NCBI RefSeq assembly: GCF_943192895.1
Contig: NZ_CALPCB010000007.1
Span: 1 to 64,000 of the forward strand
Source: Veillonella_A intestinalis
GTDB taxonomy: Bacteria; Bacillota; Negativicutes; Veillonellales; Veillonellaceae
Reading direction: 5' to 3'
DNA length: 64,000 nucleotides
Shown: in pieces, positions 38,800 through 47,949 of the stretch
Layout: each line of letters begins with the position of its first letter
How positions within the stretch are numbered: position 1 is the stretch's first letter
The notes under the pieces: model-generated
Seen by the model: only the letters and a program-made list of their open reading frames with translations
Database searches by the model: none
What the model was told of the DNA's origin: nothing
Program-made: the position numbers and the translations under genes

Positions 38800-40080
38800 T
38801 TATTTTACTGGTTTAATAACTTCTACGCCACCCATATATGGTTGCAATGCTTTAGGAATACGTACAGATCCATCAGCTTCTTGATTGTTTTCTAAAATAG
38901 CAGCGACCGTACGACCTACTGCTAAGCCAGAACCATTCAAAGTATGTACAAATTCTGGTTTGCTCTTAGTATCACGACGGAACTTAATATTACCACGACG
39001 AGCTTGGAAATCAGTCATGTTAGAGCAAGAGGAAATTTCACGATAACAACCTTGCGCTGGCATCCAAACTTCTACATCATATGTCTTAGCGGAGCCAAAG
39101 CCAATATCACCAGTACAAAGTGTAATTACACGATGTGGCAATTCTAATAAGCGAAGCACTTCTTCTGCATTATCAGTCAAGGATTCTAATTCTTGATAGG
39201 AAGTATCTGGTGTTGCAAATTTAACCATTTCAACTTTGTTAAATTGATGTTGACGAATAAGACCACGTGTATCACGACCAGCCGAACCTGCTTCAGCACG
39301 GAAACATGCTGTAAAAGCTGTATAATATTTAGGCAATTCATCAACACTCAAGATTTCACCACTGTGGAAATTAGTCAAGGTAACTTCCGCGGTTGGAATT
39401 AAGAAATATTCTGTATTTTCTACTTTATACATATCTTCAGCAAATTTAGGTAATTGCCCTGTATTAGTCAAGGTCTGACGAGTTACCATATATGGTGTCA
39501 TCATTTCTGTATAGCCTTGCTGTTCTGTATGAAGATCTAACATAAAGTTGATTAACGCACGTTCTAAACGAGCACCTAAGCCTTTATAGAATGTGAAACG
39601 AGCACCACTTTCTTTAGCAGCGCGCTCCCAATCTAAAATATCTAAGCTTTCGCCTAAATCCCAATGAGCTTGAATTGGAAAATCAAATTCACGCGGATTG
39701 CCCCAGCGACGCATTTCAGGATTGTCATTTTCATCTTCCCCAACAGGAACAGAGCTATCACACATATTTGGCAACATAAGTGCAATATCTTGAAGGGCTG
39801 CTTCAGTTTCACGAATTTTACCATCTAACTCTGAAATGGTATCCCCTACTTTTTGCATTTCAGCAATTTTATCATCAGCGTTTTCTTTATTACGCTTTAA
39901 TGCACTAATTTCAGCAGTTACTGCATTACGTTGTGCTTTTAACTGTTCTACTTCTTGAATCAACTCTTTGCGCAAATCATAGAGTTTTGCAAAGTTTTCT
40001 AAATCACCAGTGGTGTGGCGATTATCTAAATTTTGTTGTACTGCTTCTAGGTTTTCTCGAACAAAACGTAAATCTAACAT
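38800..40080 (-). CDS. serS: Seryl-tRNA synthetase
   Basis: 426 residues, class II. The start is taken as ATG 40078-40080, giving MLDLRFV, because AGAGG is 8 nt before it, while the ATG at 40086 would be only 2 nt from it. An N-terminal antiparallel coiled coil (about 25-105) binds the tRNA long arm. The class II motifs are present (SGARFTFYKGLGARLERALI; TACFRAEAGSAGRDTRGLIR; NGSGLAVGRTVAAILENNQE). It charges tRNA-Ser. The leader holds tandem repeats and a small hairpin but no clear T-box. Confidence 0.97.
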   Translation of the reverse strand: MLDLRFVRENLEAVQQNLDNRHTTGDLENFAKLYDLRKELIQEVEQLKAQRNAVTAEISALKRNKENADDKIAEMQKVGDTISELDGKIRETEAALQDIALMLPNMCDSSVPVGEDENDNPEMRRWGNPREFDFPIQAHWDLGESLDILDWERAAKESGARFTFYKGLGARLERALINFMLDLHTEQQGYTEMMTPYMVTRQTLTNTGQLPKFAEDMYKVENTEYFLIPTAEVTLTNFHSGEILSVDELPKYYTAFTACFRAEAGSAGRDTRGLIRQHQFNKVEMVKFATPDTSYQELESLTDNAEEVLRLLELPHRVITLCTGDIGFGSAKTYDVEVWMPAQGCYREISSCSNMTDFQARRGNIKFRRDTKSKPEFVHTLNGSGLAVGRTVAAILENNQEADGSVRIPKALQPYMGGVEVIKPVK

Positions 40081-40187
40081 ATCCATAACCTCTTACTAAA
40101 AAAGTGTCCCCTTAGGACCCATGTATTATTAATTACACTTAATCATACCACATCTAGTTAATTTTTACCACGGAAAAGGACTTTTTT

Positions 40188-40287
40188 GCAATGCAAAAAA
40201 GATAGTTTTGCATTACAATAAAGCCCATTTTGCATTGCAGTAAAGCTCATTTTGCATTACAATAAAGCTCATTTTGCATTACAAATG
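40188..40287. repeat. Four tandem 22-bp repeats in the serS leader
   Basis: Units of exactly 22 bp at 40188, 40210, 40232 and 40254, with a partial fifth at 40276. Units 2-4 follow GCATTACAATAAAGCTCATT plus TT with 1-3 changes; the first is degenerate. No spacers separate them, so this is a minisatellite and not CRISPR. It lies between the lysS terminator and the serS promoter region. Confidence 0.75.
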
Positions 40288-40307
40288 ACCGTTCGCCTAT
40301 ACAAAAA

Positions 40308-40336
40308 GGCTAGCAACGGCAACTCCGTTACTAGCC
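40308..40336 (-). terminator. Terminator after lysS
   Basis: GGCTAGCAACGG pairs with CCGTTACTAGCC (one mismatch or G-U) around a 5-nt loop; five T follow on the minus strand. It lies 12 nt after the lysS stop. Confidence 0.9.
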
Positions 40337-40347
40337 TCTTAGCTTTT

Positions 40348-41889
40348 TTATTTATCAGCACCTTCGCTGTCTTCTGTATCAGTTGGTTTTACATCCAACT
40401 CAGGTTTCATGAGTGGGAATAATAAGACATCACGAATAGAAGCTGAATCAGTTAAGAACATAACTAAACGGTCAATACCAATACCAAGACCAGCAGTTGG
40501 AGGTAAACCATATTCAAGAGCGGCTACGAAATCTTCGTCCATGCGATGAGCTTCATCATCACCAGCAGCACGTTCTTGTAATTGTTTTTCGAAACGCTGA
40601 CGTTGGTCAATTGGGTCATTTAACTCGGAATAACCATTTGCTAATTCACGACCATAAACAAAGGCTTCAAAGCGTTCTGTAGTCAATGGTTTCTCACGGT
40701 TTTGTTTAGCCAATGGGGAAATTTCCATTGGATGACCATATACGATAGTTGGTTCAATTAAGTTTTCTTCTACATAATCTTCAAAGCAAAGATTAATGAT
40801 TTTACCAATACCATCGCGTTCGCTATATTCTACATTCAAACGATCCGCAATAGCACGAGCTTCTTCTAAAGTTTCTACCGCATCGAAATCTTCGCCGGTA
40901 TATTTTTTAATCCCTTCTTGCATCGTAATACGATTCCAAGGTGGCGTTAAATCAATTTCAGTGCCTTGATAATTAATCTTAGTTGTACCTAATACTTCTT
41001 GAGCACAATAAGCTACGATATTTTCAGTCAATTCAATAGCATCTTCAAAATTACCATATGCCTGATAGGATTCCATCATTGTAAATTCTGGATTATGACG
41101 ATTGTCAATCCCTTCATTACGGAAAGAACGGTTGATTTCAAATACTCGCTCTAAACCACCTACAATTAGGCGTTTCAAATGTAATTCTGGAGAAATACGC
41201 ATATAAATGTCAATGTCCAAAGCATTGTGGTGGGTAATGAACGGACGCGCTGCCGCACCACCAGGAATCGCATGAAGCATTGGTGTTTCTACTTCCATGA
41301 AGTTATGAGCATTCATATATTGACGCATTTTAGCTACGATTTGTGTACGTTTCACAAACGTATCGCGCACTTCTGGATTTACAATTAAATCTACATAACG
41401 TTGACGGTAACGAAGTTCTGTATCTTTTAAACCATGCCATTTTTCAGGTAATGGACGCAAGGATTTAGAAAGCAATGTTAATTTATCAACTTTAATCGTG
41501 ATTTCACCCATATGAGTGCGGAATACATGACCTTCTACACCTACGATATCGCCCATATCAAGCATTTTAACATGCTTATATGCCTCTTCACCAAGCATAT
41601 CTTTACGCAAATAAATCTGAATATCTCCCGATAAATCACGAATATTGGCAAAGGCAGTTTTACCGTGGGATCGAATTGTCATAACACGACCTGCCACAGT
41701 TACTGGTTGGTCCTCAAAATCACGGAAGTTGTCTTTTATTGTTGCCGCATGCTGCTGTACTACAAAACGCTGGCCAAAAGGATACACTCCGTCTGCCTCG
41801 TATTGTGCAAGCTTTTCGCGACGAATTAACATTTGATCATTTAATTCTTGTTGTTGTTCTTGTACGGTAGTCGCTTTTTCTTCGCTCAC
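40348..41889 (-). CDS. lysS: Lysyl-tRNA synthetase (class II)
   Basis: 513 residues. An N-terminal OB-fold anticodon domain (VAGRVMTIRSHGKTAFANIR) is followed by the class II catalytic core (ARPFITHHNALDIDIYMRIS, PELHLKRLIVGGLERVFEIN, RSFRNEGIDNRHNPEFTMME and GLGIGIDRLVMFLTDSASIR). It charges tRNA-Lys. Its tail (DVKPTDTEDSEGADK) is a short acidic extension. It follows greA by 47 nt and ends in a strong terminator. Confidence 0.98.
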   Translation of the reverse strand: MSEEKATTVQEQQQELNDQMLIRREKLAQYEADGVYPFGQRFVVQQHAATIKDNFRDFEDQPVTVAGRVMTIRSHGKTAFANIRDLSGDIQIYLRKDMLGEEAYKHVKMLDMGDIVGVEGHVFRTHMGEITIKVDKLTLLSKSLRPLPEKWHGLKDTELRYRQRYVDLIVNPEVRDTFVKRTQIVAKMRQYMNAHNFMEVETPMLHAIPGGAAARPFITHHNALDIDIYMRISPELHLKRLIVGGLERVFEINRSFRNEGIDNRHNPEFTMMESYQAYGNFEDAIELTENIVAYCAQEVLGTTKINYQGTEIDLTPPWNRITMQEGIKKYTGEDFDAVETLEEARAIADRLNVEYSERDGIGKIINLCFEDYVEENLIEPTIVYGHPMEISPLAKQNREKPLTTERFEAFVYGRELANGYSELNDPIDQRQRFEKQLQERAAGDDEAHRMDEDFVAALEYGLPPTAGLGIGIDRLVMFLTDSASIRDVLLFPLMKPELDVKPTDTEDSEGADK

Positions 41890-41936
41890 TTACATGGCCT
41901 CCTAACTTCATACGTCATCGTATTGAATACTTCTAC

Positions 41937-42410
41937 TTAGCTAATTGCTAAAATTTTAAATGTTGCTACTCCATCAGGTGTGTTTACTTCTACTTTAGCA
42001 CCTTTTTTCTTGCCTAAAATAGCACTACCTACAGGGGATTCATTGGAAATACGATTATTGAAAGGATCTGCTTCAGAAGACCCTACAATTACATACTCTA
42101 ATTCTTCATTGTATTCTTCGTCAAATAGTTTAACTTTACTACCTACGGATACAACATTCTTACGAGTGCTTTCATCAATAATTTTAGCCGTATTAATTTT
42201 GTTTTCTAATTCGATAATATGGCCTTCAATGAATGCTTGTTCATTTTTTGCATCATCATATTCTGAGTTTTCACTAATATCACCATATTCAATAGCTGTT
42301 TTAATACGCTGAGCTACTTCAATACGACGTACAGATTTGAAATGCGCTAATTCTTCTTCTAGTTTTTTAAGACCTTCTGCGGTTAACAGCGTTTCTTTTA
42401 CTTCTGCCAT
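41937..42410 (-). CDS. greA: Transcription elongation factor GreA
   Basis: 157 residues from ATG 42408-42410 (GAGGAG upstream); the frame to 42437 lacks such a site. The N-terminal coiled coil (LLTAEGLKKLEEELAHFKSV, then ENSEYDDAKNEQAFIEGHI with the tip acidic residues) inserts into the RNA polymerase channel. The C-terminal FKBP-like domain ends VEVNTPDGVATFKILAIS. It rescues backtracked polymerase by stimulating RNA cleavage. Gene order greA-lysS downstream of dusB is common in Firmicutes. Confidence 0.97.
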   Translation of the reverse strand: MAEVKETLLTAEGLKKLEEELAHFKSVRRIEVAQRIKTAIEYGDISENSEYDDAKNEQAFIEGHIIELENKINTAKIIDESTRKNVVSVGSKVKLFDEEYNEELEYVIVGSSEADPFNNRISNESPVGSAILGKKKGAKVEVNTPDGVATFKILAIS

Positions 42411-42454
42411 AATAGAACTCCTCTTTCTATATTTCATTTAGCTATAAAGAAAAA

Positions 42455-42472
42455 GTGTCAATATACTGACAC
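42455..42472 (-). terminator. Terminator after the dus gene
   Basis: GTGTCA pairs with TGACAC around a 6-nt loop, followed on the minus strand by TTTTTCTTT. It separates dus from greA. Confidence 0.75.
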
Positions 42473-42527
42473 CTTTACTTTATCATCACATATATTTACG
42501 TAATTTACTCGTAACATTATATCAATA

Positions 42528-43526
42528 TTACATTGCCGTTGTCAATTCTGCTTCATAAGTGGCTAAGGCCTCTTTAAAAGACTCCATCGTATGTAATGTG
42601 TTAATCCGATTGCGCCACTTGGCCGCTTCTGGTAATCCTTTAATATACCAGCCCGCATGGGTCCTAATTTCTCGAACTCCTAGCGGCACACCTTTATATT
42701 TACATAGTAACTCAAAATGGCGACGCAACATATGAAGGCGCTCTACTGCCGTTGGCTTAGGTAATATTTCACCAGTTTGCAAGTAGTGATTCACCTCATT
42801 AAACACCCACGGATTCCCTTGTGCACCACGCCCTATAAGTACGGCATCACAGCCTGTCTCCTCTAGCATCGCCTTAGCAGATATGGCATCCACTACATCA
42901 CCATTCCCCAAAACAGGAATCGACAAAGCCTCTTTAACAGCTTTAATATACGTCCAATCAGCCTTACCCATATACATCTGCTCTCGAGTACGGCCATGAA
43001 CAGCTATAGCTGCTACACCAACAGACTCAATCCGCTGAGCAAAATCAAGCACATTTTTAGACGTCTCATCCCAACCTAGCCGCATTTTCACCGTTACTGG
43101 TATCTTCACGGCTTGCACGGCCGCTTCTGCCACACGCGCTGCTAAATCTGGTGTTTTCATAAGCGCAGAGCCATCACCAGATGAAACTACCTTTTTCACA
43201 GGACAGCCCATATTAATATCTACTATGTCAGCGCCCGCGCGCTCTACCACCTTAGCCGCTAAGGCAATAGCTTCAGGATCAGAACCAAAAATCTGCATAG
43301 ACACAGGATGTTCTACGTCTTCCATAAACAGTAAGTCTTTTGTATGCTCATTTTCATATTTAATGCCCATAGCACTTACCATTTCCGTGCATACTAACGC
43401 TGCGCCCTGTTCTTCAGCCAGTAAACGATACGCAATATCGCTAACCCCAGCCATAGGTGCTAGTATAGCGCGTCCAGAAATAGCCACTGAACCAATATGC
43501 CAAATGTCATTATTTATTTCTTTCAT
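42528..43526 (-). CDS. dusB: tRNA-dihydrouridine synthase
   Basis: 332-residue FMN enzyme with TIM-barrel core. Motifs: ILAPMAGVSDIAYRLLAEEQ, DINMGCPVKKVVSSGDGSAL (catalytic Cys) and HGRTREQMYMGKADW, then IGRGAQGNPWVFNEV. It reduces uridine to dihydrouridine in tRNA D-loops. The order coaX-dus-greA-lysS is seen in many Clostridia-related genomes. The start overlaps the coaX end by 17 nt, suggesting coupling. Confidence 0.95.
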   Translation of the reverse strand: MKEINNDIWHIGSVAISGRAILAPMAGVSDIAYRLLAEEQGAALVCTEMVSAMGIKYENEHTKDLLFMEDVEHPVSMQIFGSDPEAIALAAKVVERAGADIVDINMGCPVKKVVSSGDGSALMKTPDLAARVAEAAVQAVKIPVTVKMRLGWDETSKNVLDFAQRIESVGVAAIAVHGRTREQMYMGKADWTYIKAVKEALSIPVLGNGDVVDAISAKAMLEETGCDAVLIGRGAQGNPWVFNEVNHYLQTGEILPKPTAVERLHMLRRHFELLCKYKGVPLGVREIRTHAGWYIKGLPEAAKWRNRINTLHTMESFKEALATYEAELTTAM

Positions 43527-44277
43527 ACAATAATCGTAATCCTTCTAGTGTTAACATAGGTTCAATATGATTAATTACATTTGTTTCCGCATTGATTAAA
43601 TGAGCTAACCCACCAGTAGCAATTACTTTAACATTCGGCGGCATTTCTTTTTTCATACGCCCTACAATACCTTCTACTTGGCCTACATATCCAAAGAGTA
43701 CGCCTGATTGCATGGATGTCACCGTATTGCGACAAATAACTTGCCCTGGATTACGCACCTCAATACGAGGTAATTTAGCAGCTCGTTGGAATAATGCTTC
43801 TGCTGAAATTTGTACCCCTGGTGCAATAGCCCCACCAATATAATCACCATTTTCTAAAATGGCACAATATGTAGTGGCTGTCCCAAAATCAATGACGATT
43901 AATGGGCCACCATATTTTTCATAAGCCGCTACAGCATTTACGATGCGGTCAGCCCCCACTTCGCGAGGATTGTCATATTTAATGGCCATCCCCGTTTTAG
44001 TTCCAGGTCCTACAATAATCGGCTTTACATTAAAATAACGTAAACATACCCGTTCTAAGGTTGGCATCAATGGTGGTACTACGGACGAAATGATAATTGC
44101 CTCAATATCATTCACATTAACCTGACGGTCATGGAAAAATAAATTCATAATAATAACGCCATACTCATCAGTAGTGCGTACTCGATCCGTAGAAATGCGC
44201 CAATGACCTACCAATTCCTTTTTATCATATACGCCTAGAACAATGTTGGTATTTCCTACATCAATCACTAATAACAT
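43510..44277 (-). CDS. coaX: Type III pantothenate kinase
   Basis: 255 residues of the ASKHA fold. Phosphate motif 1 is LLVIDVGNTNIVLGVYD; PREVGADRIVNAVAAYEKYG and LIVIDFGTATTYCAILENGD follow; IGGAIAPGVQISAEALFQRA closes the site. It phosphorylates pantothenate, the first step of CoA synthesis. Type III enzymes are not feedback inhibited by CoA. Located between birA and dus, as in Bacillus/Clostridia-type clusters. Confidence 0.96.
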   Translation of the reverse strand: MLLVIDVGNTNIVLGVYDKKELVGHWRISTDRVRTTDEYGVIIMNLFFHDRQVNVNDIEAIIISSVVPPLMPTLERVCLRYFNVKPIIVGPGTKTGMAIKYDNPREVGADRIVNAVAAYEKYGGPLIVIDFGTATTYCAILENGDYIGGAIAPGVQISAEALFQRAAKLPRIEVRNPGQVICRNTVTSMQSGVLFGYVGQVEGIVGRMKKEMPPNVKVIATGGLAHLINAETNVINHIEPMLTLEGLRLLYERNK

Positions 44278-44282
44278 GTAAA

Positions 44283-45269
44283 TTAGCCTCCTACTTTATG
44301 TGCTGGTCGTATGGATACGTCACCGGCCACCACTCGTTCTACGGAGCCATCAGCACGTTCTATCATAAGATTGCCATCTTGATCAAGGTCGATGGCCTTA
44401 CCTTCATAGGTACTACCTGGAGCCCGCACTTCTACTTGCTTGCCTAGGGTAATACTTAGTTCTTTCCATTCTGCCAAAGTACTATTAAATCCTTCAGCCA
44501 ATACTTTATTATACTGCATTTCTAATTCTTCTAAAATAGTATTTAATGCTTCACGCCGGTCTACCTCAACACCTTCCATAGCAAAGGAGGTAGCAATGTC
44601 TTTTAAAAAGTCAGGAATTTCCTCTAAAGTGCTACTCGTATTAATTCCGATCCCCATGACAATGTAAGAAATTTCTTCCATAGAACCGTTCATTTCAGTT
44701 AAAATGCCCACTAATTTACGACCATTGACAAGAATATCATTAGGCCATTTAATGCCAGCAGTCTGTAAGCCTAACCGACGAAAGGCTTTGATTAACGCTA
44801 CAGCAGCCATAAGAGTACATTTAGGAGCCTCTATAGGTAAAAATTTAGGACGCAAAATTATACTGAACCATAAACCTTTACCATAGGGAGAATACCAGCC
44901 ACGATCCAAGCGACCTCGACCAGCCACTTGCTCTTCAGCCACAACTACAGTGCCTTCCGGAGCACCCTCATTAGCTAAATCGCGACCAATCCGATTTGTA
45001 GACTCTACACTCTCTAAATACTGATAATTGCGTCCAAATGTCTTAGTGGTTAATACGGATTCCATTTCAAGCCAGCTCATTACATCAGGCTCTTCCATGA
45101 GTCGATACCCCTTTTTAGTAAATGATTCAATAACATAGCCTTTTTTGCGCAGTGCTTCTATATGTTTCCAAATAGCTGTGCGGGATACATCACAATGTTC
45201 TGACATACGCTGACCTGACACAAAATTCCCTTTATTCTCACGTAACAATTCTAAAATTGCATCTCTCAT
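44283..45269 (-). CDS. birA: Bifunctional biotin ligase / biotin operon repressor
   Basis: 328 residues. The N-terminal winged HTH (HCDVSRTAIWKHIEALRKKG) makes it a repressor, and the catalytic domain has GRGRLDRGWYSPYGKGLWFS (biotinyl-AMP loop) and IKWPNDILVNGRKLVGILTE. The C-terminal SH3-like domain ends RVVAGDVSIRPAHKVGG. It links biotin to carboxylases, such as methylmalonyl-CoA decarboxylase and ACC, and may regulate biotin uptake or synthesis. It follows ftsH on the same strand after a strong hairpin. Confidence 0.96.
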   Translation of the reverse strand: MRDAILELLRENKGNFVSGQRMSEHCDVSRTAIWKHIEALRKKGYVIESFTKKGYRLMEEPDVMSWLEMESVLTTKTFGRNYQYLESVESTNRIGRDLANEGAPEGTVVVAEEQVAGRGRLDRGWYSPYGKGLWFSIILRPKFLPIEAPKCTLMAAVALIKAFRRLGLQTAGIKWPNDILVNGRKLVGILTEMNGSMEEISYIVMGIGINTSSTLEEIPDFLKDIATSFAMEGVEVDRREALNTILEELEMQYNKVLAEGFNSTLAEWKELSITLGKQVEVRAPGSTYEGKAIDLDQDGNLMIERADGSVERVVAGDVSIRPAHKVGG

Positions 45270-45295
45270 AACGCCGGTGCCTCCTTTATGAAAAA

Positions 45296-45315
45296 GGGCC
45301 GCCTACCGGCGGCCC
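45296..45315 (-). terminator. Terminator between ftsH and birA on the minus strand
   Basis: GGGCCGCC pairs with GGCGGCCC around a TACC loop (the strongest GC stem in the window), followed by TTTTTC on the minus strand. A second smaller hairpin lies at 45322-45339. It stands after birA's start in plus order, so it ends transcripts coming from birA's side before reaching ftsH. Confidence 0.6.
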
Positions 45316-45358
45316 TATGCCAATCGGTGTATACCGATTATTATTCGCTTGTATAAGG

Positions 45359-47281
45359 CTAGTTATCTTTTGCAGTTGATTCTTCAGTCGTTGCTGTAGA
45401 TTCTGTTGCAATCGCATCTGGCACAATAATACCAGCTGCTTCTAACGCACTTTTTGCTTCATTTACTTCTACCTTATTAGGGTCTGTAATGGTACCGTAC
45501 TTATACAAGTTTTCAATTTGTTCATGATCAATGGTTTCTTCTTCTAATAACACATTGGCCATATTATGTAAAAACTCAATATTATCCGATAACAATTGCA
45601 TTACATCATTGTATGCTTCAGATACTATTTTATGCATTTCTGCATCAATTTTCTCAGCTACTGCTTCACCATAGTTACGTTCATGACCAAGGCTACGCCC
45701 TAAGAATACTTGTTCTTGATGTTCCCCAAATACAAGTGGTCCTAATTCATCACTCATGCCAAGACGAGTAATCATATGACGAACAATGTTTGTCACTTGC
45801 TGTAAGTCACCAGAAGCACCACTACTGATTTCCTTCAACACTAATGCTTCTGCACAACGACCGCCTAAAGCTACACGGATGCGTGCTAACATTTGTGATT
45901 TTGTCATATAGTTTTGCTCTTCTACTGGTAACATCATAGTGTAACCACCAGCACGGCCACGAGGAATAATCGTTACCTTATGAACTGGGTCTGCTTCTGG
46001 CAATAAATGAGCCACAATCGCATGCCCTGATTCATGGTAAGCTGTTAAACGACGTTCTTTATCACTTACAACATGACTACGACGTTCTGGACCATAGCTT
46101 ACTTTTTCACTAGCTTCTTCTAAATCAGCCATGGATACCTTTTTGCGGTTTTGACGAGCGGCTAACAAAGCTGCTTCATTAAGTAAATTACTTAAATCAG
46201 CACCAGTAAACCCAGGTGTTTTCTTCGCAATAGTTTGCAAGTTAACATCTTCATCTAATGGTTTATTGCGAGCATGCACTTTCAAAATAGCTTCACGACC
46301 ACGGAGGTCTGGTTTATCTACTGTTACTTGACGGTCAAAACGACCTGGACGAAGTAATGCTGGATCCAAAATATCTGGGCGGTTAGTTGCCGCAATGGTA
46401 ATGATCCCTTCATTAGCACCAAAGCCATCCATTTCTACAAGCAACTGATTCAAGGTCTGTTCACGTTCATCATGACCGCCACCAAGACCAGCACCACGTT
46501 GACGACCTACTGCATCAATTTCGTCAATAAAGATAATACAAGGCGCATTTTTCTTAGCTTGGCTAAAGAGGTCACGCACACGAGAAGCACCAACACCAAC
46601 GAACATTTCTACAAAGTCGGAGCCACTGATGCTAAAAAATGGAACGCCCGCTTCACCAGCTACAGCACGAGCTAATAAAGTTTTACCAGTCCCTGGAGGG
46701 CCAAACAATAGTACCCCTTTAGGAATTTTAGCGCCAATCGCATTAAATTTACCTGGATTACGTAAAAACTCTACTACTTCTTCAAGTTCTTGCTTAGCTT
46801 CATCAGCACCAGCTACATCCTTGAATGTTACATTTACTTTGCCTTCACCCTGCATTTTCGCACGGCTTTTGCCAAAATTCATTACGCGCCCACCACTACC
46901 TTGAGTTTGTTGCATAATGAAGAACCAAACACCAATTAACAAGAAAATTGGTAATACAGAGCTAAGAAGCCCCATCCACCAAGATGGTTGTTCTGGTGGT
47001 TTTGCTGTAATTTCAACTTCATTTTGAGTCAGTTGATTCATTAAGGTAGGATCTGTTGGTGCATATGTACTAAACTCAGTACCATTCTTTAATGTACCTA
47101 CAATGGAGTGATTATCAGTAATGGTAATCTTTTCTACCTTTTTCTGAGCTACTTGCTGTAAGAAGCTCGTATAGCTAATCTCTGACTTTGCCGTATTTGT
47201 ACTGGAAAACGAATTAATCACTGTAGCAGCCGCTACAATAATTAAAATGTAAAGCAGTGCATTTTTCATAAAACGACCCAA
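45359..47281 (-). CDS. ftsH: ATP-dependent membrane metalloprotease FtsH
   Basis: 640 residues. Two membrane helices (about 5-22 and 103-124) flank a periplasmic domain. The AAA domain has Walker A GPPGTGKT, Walker B IIFIDEIDAVG and the second region of homology, and the zinc protease has HESGHAIVAHLL. It degrades misfolded membrane proteins and regulators; in many diderms it also degrades LpxC, here encoded 35 kb away. TTG 47279-47281 is favoured as start by GAAAGGGG 7 nt upstream, although ATG at codon 5 is an alternative. Confidence 0.97.
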   Translation of the reverse strand: MGRFMKNALLYILIIVAAATVINSFSSTNTAKSEISYTSFLQQVAQKKVEKITITDNHSIVGTLKNGTEFSTYAPTDPTLMNQLTQNEVEITAKPPEQPSWWMGLLSSVLPIFLLIGVWFFIMQQTQGSGGRVMNFGKSRAKMQGEGKVNVTFKDVAGADEAKQELEEVVEFLRNPGKFNAIGAKIPKGVLLFGPPGTGKTLLARAVAGEAGVPFFSISGSDFVEMFVGVGASRVRDLFSQAKKNAPCIIFIDEIDAVGRQRGAGLGGGHDEREQTLNQLLVEMDGFGANEGIITIAATNRPDILDPALLRPGRFDRQVTVDKPDLRGREAILKVHARNKPLDEDVNLQTIAKKTPGFTGADLSNLLNEAALLAARQNRKKVSMADLEEASEKVSYGPERRSHVVSDKERRLTAYHESGHAIVAHLLPEADPVHKVTIIPRGRAGGYTMMLPVEEQNYMTKSQMLARIRVALGGRCAEALVLKEISSGASGDLQQVTNIVRHMITRLGMSDELGPLVFGEHQEQVFLGRSLGHERNYGEAVAEKIDAEMHKIVSEAYNDVMQLLSDNIEFLHNMANVLLEEETIDHEQIENLYKYGTITDPNKVEVNEAKSALEAAGIIVPDAIATESTATTEESTAKDN

Positions 47282-47406
47282 TCTATTACCCCTTTCACAA
47301 AGTTCTCAACATGGAATCTGCCATTTCTATATCGAAAAATATACTCTGACAAACATATTAACATATTTTCATCGTACATACAATGCATTTCATTGTATAC
47401 ATTCGA

Positions 47407-47949
47407 TTACTTCGATTGATACACTTCTTCTTTCAATATACCAATATACGGTAAATTGCGGTATTGTTCGGCATAATCTAGGCCATACCCCACTACGAAA
47501 TAGTCAGGTACAACAAAGCCTTGATAATCTACATGAACTTCAACAGTACGACGATCTGGCTTATTAAGTAAAGCTACTAAACGCACACTTTTAGCATTAC
47601 GCGCTTTTAAATTTTCCAATAAATAATGTAGTGTATTACCCGTATCAACAATATCTTCAACCACGATGACATGCTTGCCATCCACTGGTTTATCAAGGTC
47701 TTTTAAAATACGTACAACCCCACTACTTTCAGTGCTATTACCATAACTAGAGCAGGAAATAAAATCAAGTGTCACATTTCCCTCAATAGCACGTGCTAAA
47801 TCGGCAAAAAACATAACCGCCCCTTTAAGGACGCACACAAGTACAACGTCTTCACCTTTATAGTCAGCAGAAATTTGTTTACCTAATTCAGCAACGCGTT
47901 CCTGTAATGCTTCTTGTAAAATCAATACTTCCTTAATGGAATCTAACAT
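47407..47949 (-). CDS. hpt: Hypoxanthine phosphoribosyltransferase
   Basis: 180 residues with the PRPP motif HVIVVEDIVDTGNTLHYLLE and VCVLKGAVMFFADLARAI. The end has YVVGYGLDYAEQYRNLPYIG. It salvages hypoxanthine and guanine. Directly after tilS (adjacent bases) and before ftsH, the Firmicute tilS-hpt-ftsH order. Length is typical. Confidence 0.97.
   Translation of the reverse strand: MLDSIKEVLILQEALQERVAELGKQISADYKGEDVVLVCVLKGAVMFFADLARAIEGNVTLDFISCSSYGNSTESSGVVRILKDLDKPVDGKHVIVVEDIVDTGNTLHYLLENLKARNAKSVRLVALLNKPDRRTVEVHVDYQGFVVPDYFVVGYGLDYAEQYRNLPYIGILKEEVYQSK

Noticed and set aside
40087..40187. T-box leader upstream of serS
   Set aside because: No T-box consensus (GGGTGGnACC-like) was found; there is only a weak hairpin near GTCC/GGAC followed by TTTTTT.
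40188..40287. Possible CRISPR array
   Set aside because: The 22-bp units are contiguous without unique spacers, and no cas genes are present.
47378..47397. Hairpin in the ftsH leader as terminator of hpt
   Set aside because: A TACAATG/CATTGTA stem exists but has no U-run on either strand.
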